In this document: positions 57,001 to 64,000 of the stretch, one piece after another
Layout: every line of letters begins with the position of its first letter
How positions within the stretch are numbered: position 1 is the first letter of the stretch
NCBI GenBank assembly: GCA_017354895.1
Contig: CP071494.1
Span: 2,976,001 to 3,040,000, forward strand
Direction of reading: 5' to 3'
Length of the DNA: 64,000 nt
Source: Podospora comata
Taxonomy: Eukaryota > Ascomycota > Sordariomycetes > Sordariales > Podosporaceae
Translations under genes and position numbers: made by a program
Notes under the pieces: model-generated
Databases searched by the model: none
What the model saw: only the letters and a program-made list of their open reading frames with translations
What the model was told of the DNA's origin: nothing

Positions 57001-58393
57001 GGCTGATAGTGGCCCAGTCCGCATTCACGTAGAAGGTAGTCTTGCTCATGACGAGCTCTTGGAGAGTCCATGCTCTGGTTGACCATTCTGGTTTCCAATC
57101 CACAATGTGCTTGAATTCTTGAACTGTGCTCCTTTCCCGGAGGGGCAGATCCTTAAGATACGGCTCTGGCTGTTCACCATCCTCCTTCTGGAACTCACGC
57201 CAGTCCTGTGCAGCATCGGTGCCTGAAGCATCCCACTCGTCATCCTCTAGCACTTTGTTATCCAGCTGGACAAGAGTAAATTCGGCATCTGCGTACCAAT
57301 CGCCCATGAGAGAAAGCGACTGCGACAGCTCGCCAAAATCCATCTTGTTGATGCAACAGGTGTCGTTCCACAAGTAGCACTTCTCGCGTCGCCGAAAGAG
57401 CTTTGTCTTGAAGATTTCGCCTGCCTTTTTGACACTCCGGTCAATCTTGATGGCGGATTTCCACTTCTCCAAAAGCGGTACAATCCCGTCAACAGCATCT
57501 CGGAGCATGAAATGGTTCTTGAAGTAGTCGATCTCCCCAACAGCGGCCGTGTAATGCTTCTCGGCAATCTCCACCTGCTTCTTTGCCTTGTCGAGAGCTT
57601 CTTTTTTCTCCTGAACCACAGGAGGCATCTGCAAGCGTTCACCGCCCGCATCATCTATGGCCCTGCGAGTGCTGCTGATGAGGTTGCTGAAGATCTTGCT
57701 CTCCATCTCGGCAAACCTGAGTTCGGCCCTTTTCTTTTGCTCCTCACCCTTAGCCCAGTTCAGGTAGCCTTCGGCACTTTTACCCTTGAGTCGCCGGTCC
57801 AGCAGATTGGCCAGACTGAAGGTCTCTAAAGTGCCCGACGACTGTGTGGCGAGATACAGCTCCTTCACTGCTGCCTCTTGCGCGGAGATGTCGAGATGGC
57901 ACTGCTCTAGCAACATCTGCACGTCACTCCTCTGAGATGCGGTTCCCATTGCTTGTAGCCCGGCCTTAGCACGCTCCAGGTACTTTCCACGCGCCCGCGT
58001 AATGTCGCCGAGCGAGACTTCTGCTCCCTTCCACCGATGGGAGAGCATGCAGTACTGGCCTCGCTCCCCAATTGCTGGACGATGGACCAGATTGCCGGTT
58101 TCAAGGTCAAACATGCGGTCAGGTGTTTGAACCGAAGGGGGGTCCGAGGTGGTCAGTATTTCCACGTCTTGAAGCCCAGAGAATGGGTGACCTTTTTCTT
58201 CAACAAAGGTAGGCCTGAAGCCGCCGTTGGGTCCGAACCACACATTCATGATGGCTCTAAGCTTCTCGTGACTGGCGCCCAGCTCCTTGAAAATTCTCTG
58301 GAGGTCCTCTGGCGTGAAGTCGGTTGCTTTGACCGCATCCAGCATCGCCCCCCTGATTACATCCAAGGCGGCGGAGGTGGTTGTCGATGCCAT
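54002..58393 (-). CDS. HET-domain protein with a coiled-coil insertion splitting the HET domain
   Basis: Exons 58393-54714 and 54662-54002 give 1446 residues. HET block 1 is YCMLSHRW at about 114-121. Block 2, YLWNDTCCINK, appears only at about 340-350, followed by MGDWYADAEFTLVQL. Block 3, WSTRAWTLQELV, lies near 440-452. In most HET domains blocks 1 and 2 are some 40-60 residues apart; here about 215 residues of mainly Glu/Lys-rich predicted coiled coil lie between. Downstream come a helical region, Ser/Pro-rich LPSPSLS repeats (about 960-990) and an acidic C-terminus. HET domains are death-inducing TIR-like modules of fungal non-self recognition. The start at 58393 is the first true ATG. 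No STAND or repeat sensor is attached. Confidence 0.9.
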
Positions 58394-59214
58394 TTTCGAC
58401 GGGTTGGATTCGTTTCCAGCAACGATGAAGCGTGTAGAACGGTGGGCTGGGCAACGTGTATATTCCAAGCTTGTCACAGCAGTGACAGAATTGCCTGCTC
58501 TCGTGGTCGTGGAGCAACTTCAACGCCTTAACTCAGGCCACAAATGAAGAAAGAAGCCCATCATCCCCATAAATCTGTCGGGCATCATCTGTCCCACATC
58601 GGGCCGACTTGCACTAAAGAAAGAGAGGGGTATCTTAGCTGGAGGGCAGTTGCAAAGGCGTCCTAAGAGGTGCTCCTGCCTCAGTTATGATTGGGGTGCC
58701 AAGGCAGCCGTGCAGCAAATCCACGATGAGCTTCTCCCAGTTCCTTAGCATTTCTCAGCGCTTTCTGCGGGGTTCGGGCACCTATCTCTAATGCAGTTTC
58801 GACGATCATTCTAGTCTGGTTGGTGCTCCGTCGTTTTCAGCTCAGTCCGGACAGCCACATTTGTCGTATCTTCTTCATATCGGGCACCTTGGGACGGGCG
58901 GCTTGTTGCCCAAAAGGTGTTCCCAAGCCAATTATAGATTCCATTCAGTTTCTCCAATGTGAGTGGGTTGTTCTGAGGGCCTGGGACAGATTTATTGGAA
59001 CAGATGACCTGAAGCCAGCCGCTGCTGGAGCAACACGGCCAACGCCCGTCTTCCAAAATGGCCTCTTACCACCGTGTCCTGGAGGTCTTCGGTCGCTCAA
59101 TCGATCAGAAGTCCCTCGAATGCGATTAGTAAGGTCTCTCCATGTCTTCCACACACTTACTAACCAAGAGCATAGCGACATTCACCCTTGGGACATCCTC
59201 ATCAATAGCGAACG
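58394..59214. other. Divergent intergenic region and possible 5' exon
   Basis: This should hold the HET-gene promoter. A possible first coding exon begins at ATG 59058 (MASYHRVLEVFG) and ends at a GTAAGG donor near 59131, with a strong branch and acceptor (TTACTAACCAAG) at about 59155-59167. I could not connect it in frame to the next exon, so it is not called as coding. Confidence 0.4.
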
Positions 59215-59947
59215 ATGGTCAGGAAAGGTCCGGCTGATAGGTTTCGTGGACTCGTTCTTCCTGATCTGTTACTCGGGCGTGTCCCGCTTCGAGCATGGTC
59301 TATTGATCTACAGTCAGCTCCAACAACACCCCATGTATGTGACAGGATACTTACCTGGCCAGAGGATGACGAGATTATACGAAACACGTTGAAGTCCGCC
59401 AATGTCATCGCAGAGAGTCTTGATCTTGAGGTGCTGAATCCCAAGCGAGTCAAGGAGAACAATGGTCGGTCATTATCGCCCATCCTTACCATCGATACTT
59501 CTCATGACTAATCTTGTTGAGCCTCAGAGGAACCGACGTACTTCAAATTCGTCAGTGAGAAGGGCGGCCTCGACTACAACATCACGACCCTCGGGCATCC
59601 CGTTGGTCTTACGACCCAATACCCCGCGTCTTCGCTCAAGAAGTATGAAATAAAGCTGAGAAAGGGGAGAGATATAGTCATGCGGAGTAAGAGCCCAGGC
59701 GTCATTGTTGCCACAAGCTAACTCGTTCCGAGAACGCATCCGTCGTGGCGTCACTCAACACAACTTTTTCGGCCTCCTGCACGATTCCGTCCGGCTCGGT
59801 GTTGTCACGCAAGCTGAGTTGATCGGAACTATTATTGGCAAAACTATCGGTGGGTCGACGTTTGAGGATGTCGCTGGGAAGTACCTGGATGCTCTCTCGG
59901 GGGCCAAGGGGTCGAGAAACTTGGCCCTGTCTGGAGAGAGGACATAG
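59215..59947 (+). CDS. Multi-exon gene of unknown function, 3' portion
   Basis: Exons ending 59464, then 59528-59686, then 59733-59947 join in frame. The introns are 63 and 46 bases with CTAAT and CTAAC branch sites. The joined product includes TWPEDDEIIRNTLKSANVIA, EEPTYFKFVSEKGGLDYNIT, SLKKYEIKLRKGRDIVM and a C-terminal helical part with FFGLLHDSVRLGVVTQAELI and a Gly-rich IGKTIGGST. The 5' end is unresolved; a first exon from ATG 59058 is possible. I recognise no family and no membrane segment or signal peptide. Splice-site quality and frame continuity are the evidence that it is real. Confidence 0.5.
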
Positions 59948-60431
59948 CATACTGGCTTCACCTCAACTAGCTGTCGGGGTCCCAAATTCACCAGCGGCGT
60001 AACTTCCCAACCCATCAATTTAGCTACCAGTCCCCCCAAAATACCTTTCCTGTCAGTGACCTCCCCATTGCCTATCCTGTTTGCGACCGCAGCTGGCAAC
60101 GTATCCCATAATCCTCCAAATCCTCAGCCTTTCTTGACGACCTCCCAGCCATACCATCGGGTCATCCTGGCCATTGATGCTTAAGATTACAATCATTGTT
60201 GCCATCCCAGTGGCCCCAGAGACCCGAGAGGCAAGTCTTTGGGCAAGAAGGGCATATGCTTCGTGCGTTGAGGAGCGTGTTTCGCCCCGCGTCCCCCCTC
60301 CTTGAGTTTCCCTTCCTTGCGCACCCGGTTCGTTTCCCGCTCCATAGCTATCATATCTTTGACTTCCAGCACCATGTTGCCTGCCAGGTGCCGCTGCTGT
60401 TCCATTGGATGACCTGCTCGTAGCACCAGGT
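59948..60431. other. Intergenic or uncertain region
   Basis: Overlapping open frames on the minus strand (60053-60589 and 60193-60426) are each partly protein-like but mutually exclusive. I could not decide whether they are exons of the next gene. Confidence 0.35.
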
Positions 60432-60878
60432 TTACTCGGCGCTGATATTAATCTGTCGCCATCCTCTTCCAGGGAATGGCTGAGAGGACCTGGATATGGC
60501 CAATTGGCGCTGGTGGTAGATGGGGCGGCGGGGTGGGTAGTTGTTGGGTGACACCCATATTGTGGGCCAACTTGGGGCTCTGGTTTCATTTGTTTCGAGG
60601 ATCCATGTTGTGCGCCAGTTGCTTACTTCGTTGACGGTTTGTTCGATGTGATGGACGAACTCGGCCCCCGGATTGTGTTTCCATTCCAGGTTTTGGCGAG
60701 TAGGCTGAGTTGGCAGAATGTTTCTCTGGAGACTTCCTACCTGGCTGGCTGGTTGCCATGCAGGGCTGTCACTTTTGTTTGTTTCTAGGATGATGTTAGA
60801 GATATGCAAAGAGCTGCTTTTAGAGAATGAAGACTTGCCAGATTGACTGAGGGAGTTGTCGGGAGTGAGAGTCTCCAT
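60432..60878 (-). CDS. Hypothetical protein, possibly the first exon of a longer gene
   Basis: The frame from ATG 60878 gives 148 residues (METLTPDNSLSQSGKSSFSK...). It is Ser/Thr/Asn/Pro-rich with a few Trp, and has no signal peptide or known domain. It could continue by splicing into the overlapping downstream minus-strand frames. Confidence is low because composition is the only support. Confidence 0.3.
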   Translation of the reverse strand: METLTPDNSLSQSGKSSFSKSSSLHISNIILETNKSDSPAWQPASQVGSLQRNILPTQPTRQNLEWKHNPGAEFVHHIEQTVNEVSNWRTTWILETNETRAPSWPTIWVSPNNYPPRRPIYHQRQLAISRSSQPFPGRGWRQINISAE

Positions 60879-62128
60879 TGTAAACGGTGGGGGAGGAGGG
60901 TGGAATGGAGATCAAGAATGATACCTAGATGCGGACTGGTTTTGTTGGTGATGGCGGGGAGCAAGACTAAGAGGGAAGAGGGCTTTCAGCACCTGGTGTA
61001 TGTGATCTATTTATACACGTTCCCCAGGTGACAAGAGTTTCCCAGTGCGAAGATTCAGTTTGAGACTTGGTCCAGTAGGTCCACTTCCTGCAAGTCACGC
61101 ACGCAGTAGGGCTCGCAATCAGCAACCTGGGAATGGCTGTTTATGAGTTGTCGTCACGGCGAGCCTCGCGCCACAGAAAGCTCAGAAAAAGCTTAACAGC
61201 TGCCGGTGACCATGCTCCCCAGAACAGAGAGTGGTAAGTACTCTTGGCCGCATTCCATCCTCGTGACACACATTGGCCCAAATCGTAGTCCTCACCGCAA
61301 GACACATTGTTGTGAGGTTGGCAAGTTGGGTATTGTTATAGGCCTATGGCCTGGGTAGTTTGAAGGTTTGATGGACAGGGCAATACGAAGAGTCTAGGGA
61401 TGTGGCTGTCCCGGAGGCCTTTCCAGAGGCCGGTTGTCCGTGAAGGTTTCCCTTTCCACGTGTGTTTAGGGTAGTCCGCTCCCACCCAACGGACTTGTTT
61501 TCATTTTCTCTCTATCAGTCGATTCAATCCTTTATTACAGCTTGAATTCCCACATAGGACCGAGCCCATATCAGGTATGATGCATTGACGCTGATATCGG
61601 TAATAAGAACGAGAATGCGAGTGGCATTTAATCATGGGTGGGAGAGAGAGCAAGTAATGCGGTTAACGTCATGTTGTAGGACACTTACAAATGCCAACCG
61701 GAATTGTCTGTGATGTGAAGCAGTATGGCTATGATCATCCCCTCATACACATATAAATCCCGTGCGAAGGTCCTAAACCTCACCCAACCCGCAGCAGCCC
61801 AAAGCCAAGCCTCTCAACCGCAGCAAGCTTTCCCCCTTTAATTGGCCAAGTCCGCCAATGTGGGTCCAATTAAAGCACTCCCTGCATCGTTGGTGTGGGT
61901 GGTTTTTGGTGTGGTGACACTCACACCTCACTGGTCCATCGTCCATATCCCACGCTCACAGCGTCTCGCTTGCGTTGTAGGTAGGTAGTAAACTCACTCA
62001 ATCTCACAAATCCAACCTCACCGTCTGTTTCTCCCTTTTTCATCCGATCCGCCATACCCGCCCACAATCCACTCTAGCTACCTCCTCCACGTCCGCAACA
62101 CCCCCTGCGTACCAGCATTAGACACAAA
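60879..62128. other. Intergenic region upstream of the APH-like gene
   Basis: About 1.25 kb without a supported gene. A CATATAAATC element at 61751-61760 is a plausible TATA box for the downstream gene, implying a 5' UTR of over 300 bases or a 5' UTR intron. Confidence 0.55.
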
Positions 62129-63085
62129 ATGATGCCATCACCACCAGAAACGGAACAAGAATGCGACTCAAACGACCCGGTGGATATCTTGTCCGACAGG
62201 GACCTGGCACGATACATCGCCAAAGCCCGCCAACATCGTGAGTCGGACACGATAGAGAATAACACACTGCTTCTCACTTCCCGATACATCACTAAGTTCT
62301 ACACCACGCTATCACACGCGAAAGATGTCGAAGTAGCGATATTACAAGCCCACGCGCTGGGCATCCGAGCCCCAGAGTTGAAGCGCGTCATCAAAGCAAA
62401 GGATGGCACCTATGAGTGCATAATGACACGGATACAAGGCGTGACATTAGAAAGTTGCTGGCCGGACTTATCCCTCTTCACCACCATCCGACTAGCCATC
62501 CAACTGCGAACAATAGTCCAAAGAATGAGAAGGATAACCCGACCAACGGCTGGCTCGTTGGGGACAGGGATATGCAGGAGTTTCTGGCTGGAGGAGTTTT
62601 ACGGCGTGCCATCGCATGCCTCTGCCGCGGTGGTGGGACAAATCGTCAATTTCTGGTGCGGGTTTCAGAGTTATGGCCGGGAGAGGAGAAAAACACTGGC
62701 TGAGCACAGAGAGAGTTGTAAGATGGTGGAGCAGGACGCGGGAGGGCAGGAGTTGGTGTTTACACACCACGACCTCGCCCCGAGGAATATCATCGTCGAG
62801 TCGGGGACGTCAAAACTGTGGCTGGTGGACTGGGACGAAAGCGGCTTTTACCCCCGATACTTTGAATACGCCGGCATGAGAAACCTCGAATACCCGCCAG
62901 AATGGGGCTGGTACGGCGAGTGGAGGTGGAAAATATTCTGCTGGATCGTCGCCGGGTTTTGTTCCTACGACAAACAAGCCGAGATGTTGAGGGATATCAG
63001 ACAAAAGGCCGGGAGGTTCCCAGGAGGGAGGAGGTTCAACATCAAAGCTGGAGTGACGCCTTCGGAGAGGCCAGTGGATGATTGA
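62129..63085 (+). CDS. APH-fold (aminoglycoside phosphotransferase-like) kinase
   Basis: This is a single exon of 318 residues. The C-terminal lobe carries the Brenner-type catalytic motif HHDLAPRN (HxDxxxxN) near residue 213 and the metal-binding DWDESG (DxD) near 231. The N-terminal lobe is short, as in many fungal APH-family proteins, with a Lys in RYITKFY that may bind ATP. FYPRYFEYAGM after the metal motif is typical of the fungal subgroup. These proteins are ubiquitous and expanded in filamentous fungi; their small-molecule substrates are mostly unknown, and antibiotic resistance should not be assumed. The ATG at 62129 starts MMPSPPET, with no competing upstream start. Confidence 0.9.
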   Translation: MMPSPPETEQECDSNDPVDILSDRDLARYIAKARQHRESDTIENNTLLLTSRYITKFYTTLSHAKDVEVAILQAHALGIRAPELKRVIKAKDGTYECIMTRIQGVTLESCWPDLSLFTTIRLAIQLRTIVQRMRRITRPTAGSLGTGICRSFWLEEFYGVPSHASAAVVGQIVNFWCGFQSYGRERRKTLAEHRESCKMVEQDAGGQELVFTHHDLAPRNIIVESGTSKLWLVDWDESGFYPRYFEYAGMRNLEYPPEWGWYGEWRWKIFCWIVAGFCSYDKQAEMLRDIRQKAGRFPGGRRFNIKAGVTPSERPVDD

Positions 63086-63276
63086 TGAGTGATACCAAAA
63101 ATGGGCGTTGTTGATGATGAATTGAATAAAACGCAAATGTCGTGTACGCATGCTCGAAAATCAGTCATAAACTAAAGGAATGACAAATGAAACTCCTGAG
63201 CTCCAAAAACATGCAACCCTTCGTCTGTAACAAAGCTCTTCCCCAATAAAGCCTGCTCCAACTCCCCTGGTTATGC

Positions 63277-63281
63277 AAAAA

Positions 63282-63313
<32 letters not shown>
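63277..63313. repeat. Interrupted poly-A tract
   Basis: Twenty-four A residues, one G, then twelve more A. It lies between convergent genes. It may be a homopolymer microsatellite or the tail of an old retroposed copy; no such copy was recognised upstream. Confidence 0.85.
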
Positions 63314-63315
<2 letters not shown>

Positions 63316-63352
63316 AATGCCCGCTTTGAATGCTCTCTTTCTGTCTCCTCTC

Positions 63353-64000
63353 TCATTCATCGTCATAAATCTCCACATCATGTGCCGGTGACCACCCGTT
63401 CGGCTCCTCGCTTCCCAAAAACATCACCTCTGGCCCCATCCTGGGCGGAACAATCTTGGACGTGACCTTGTTGCTGATGCCGCAAATACCCATGCTTCTT
63501 GTGTCCCATCGGAAGGGAGCCGATGCCCCCTCGCGGCTCCAGTCAACATCGCTAGAGAAGAAATTGGGTTTCTCCGAAGGTAAACCTCGCTCGAGCATCT
63601 CGGATTTGCACGGCTGCGTGACGGTGGTGGGCTCGGTGGTACCGCGAGCGTTAGGGTCTCCCCAGGGCCGGCAAAGCGCGTAGAGAAGTGAGACGGATAG
63701 CTTGGCCAGGTCAGGGTCGGCGTCCTTGGGGATGCGGAGCAGATACTCCCACTTTTCCGACGGGGCGCTGGTGTGTTCAGAGGTATTGCTAGACACCTCC
63801 GGCTCCGGGGTGGCTACCGGGTCCTCCACAAGGTCGGGTGGGGGAGGAACCCAGTCCTCAATCCGTTGTCTGTCAGATCGGCATGTTTCACCGAATTCCA
63901 GGAGCTTTTCGTAAATACTGGACAATCTGATAAGGAAGCGCAGGGCGACGGGATCAATGGTTCCACAGTAGCGAAGGACATCGAGGCAGCCTCGGGCCCT
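63353..64000 (-). CDS. C-terminal part of a probable fungal transcription factor, cut by the window edge
   Basis: The minus-strand frame is open from base 64000 to the stop at 63353, so the 5' end lies outside. The visible start ARGCLDVLRYCGTIDPVALR, then LIRLSSIYEKLLEF, resembles the C-terminal helical segment common in fungal Zn2Cys6 transcription factors, where a dipeptide CG and DPVA recur. The remainder is acidic and Pro/Ser-rich. The DNA-binding domain would be upstream, so the call rests on the tail only. No intron is needed in the visible part. Confidence 0.6.
   Translation of the reverse strand, partial: RARGCLDVLRYCGTIDPVALRFLIRLSSIYEKLLEFGETCRSDRQRIEDWVPPPPDLVEDPVATPEPEVSSNTSEHTSAPSEKWEYLLRIPKDADPDLAKLSVSLLYALCRPWGDPNARGTTEPTTVTQPCKSEMLERGLPSEKPNFFSSDVDWSREGASAPFRWDTRSMGICGISNKVTSKIVPPRMGPEVMFLGSEEPNGWSPAHDVEIYDDE

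Noticed and set aside
62129-63085. APH-like gene as an antibiotic-resistance determinant
   Set aside because: Only the generic kinase motifs are present; the fungal subgroup is large and its substrates are mostly unknown.
1-64000. tRNA, rRNA, CRISPR or transposase genes
   Set aside because: I searched for T-loop-like GGTTCGA motifs and for transposase or reverse-transcriptase motifs by eye. The few T-loop matches lack a cloverleaf or sit in exons, and no transposon protein was seen. A tRNA scan would be needed to exclude them.

Overview
The window is nuclear DNA of a filamentous ascomycete, most likely a sordariomycete (Sordariales-like). Genes are split by short introns of about 46-90 bases with GT...CTAAY/CTGAY...AG signals, and spacing is roughly one gene per 2.5-3 kb. 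The gene set is typically fungal: TOM13/MIM1, OXA1, Gtr1, CYP53, Zn2Cys6 regulators, a HET-domain protein, an NLP and a non-ribosomal peptide synthetase (NRPS). All gene models were spliced by eye and kept only where the frame closed across every junction. Lower-confidence models are marked.

Left third (1-23.6 kb), mostly housekeeping. It holds a disordered protein with adaptor-ear-type motifs (702-3191), a CYP53 benzoate-hydroxylase-type P450 next to an SDR-fold protein (4.2-7.2 kb), a decayed reading frame (7.4-8.4 kb), a beta-carbonic anhydrase, OXA1, TOM13/MIM1, a p47/Shp1 UBX protein, the Rag GTPase Gtr1, a membrane-anchored AA11-like LPMO and a 1346-residue ankyrin protein with a charged coiled-coil tail.

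Middle (24.5-46.7 kb), a biosynthetic cluster. A 2588-residue NRPS (C*-A-T-C-A-T-C) shares a 1.3-kb divergent promoter with a class-I O-methyltransferase. These are followed by an ETR1/MECR-like reductase, a 14-TM MFS exporter, an AhpD/CMD-fold protein, a pisatin-demethylase-type P450 and a Zn2Cys6 regulator with an AflR-like tail. A second MFS transporter lies on the other side of the NRPS. The expected chemistry is a two-unit condensed, possibly cyclised product that is O-methylated and oxidised, then exported. The first adenylation domain lacks the Asp that binds an alpha-amino group, so its substrate is probably not an ordinary amino acid.

Right third (46.7-64 kb), accessory. A gene-poor stretch with an AT-rich patch leads to two zinc-finger/coiled-coil genes, one apparently broken by an in-frame TGA. 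Then come a divergent pair of secreted proteins (a small Cys-containing protein and an NLP), a 1446-residue HET protein whose HET domain is split by a coiled-coil insertion, a multi-exon unknown gene, an APH-fold kinase and the 3' end of a probable fungal transcription factor running off the right edge.
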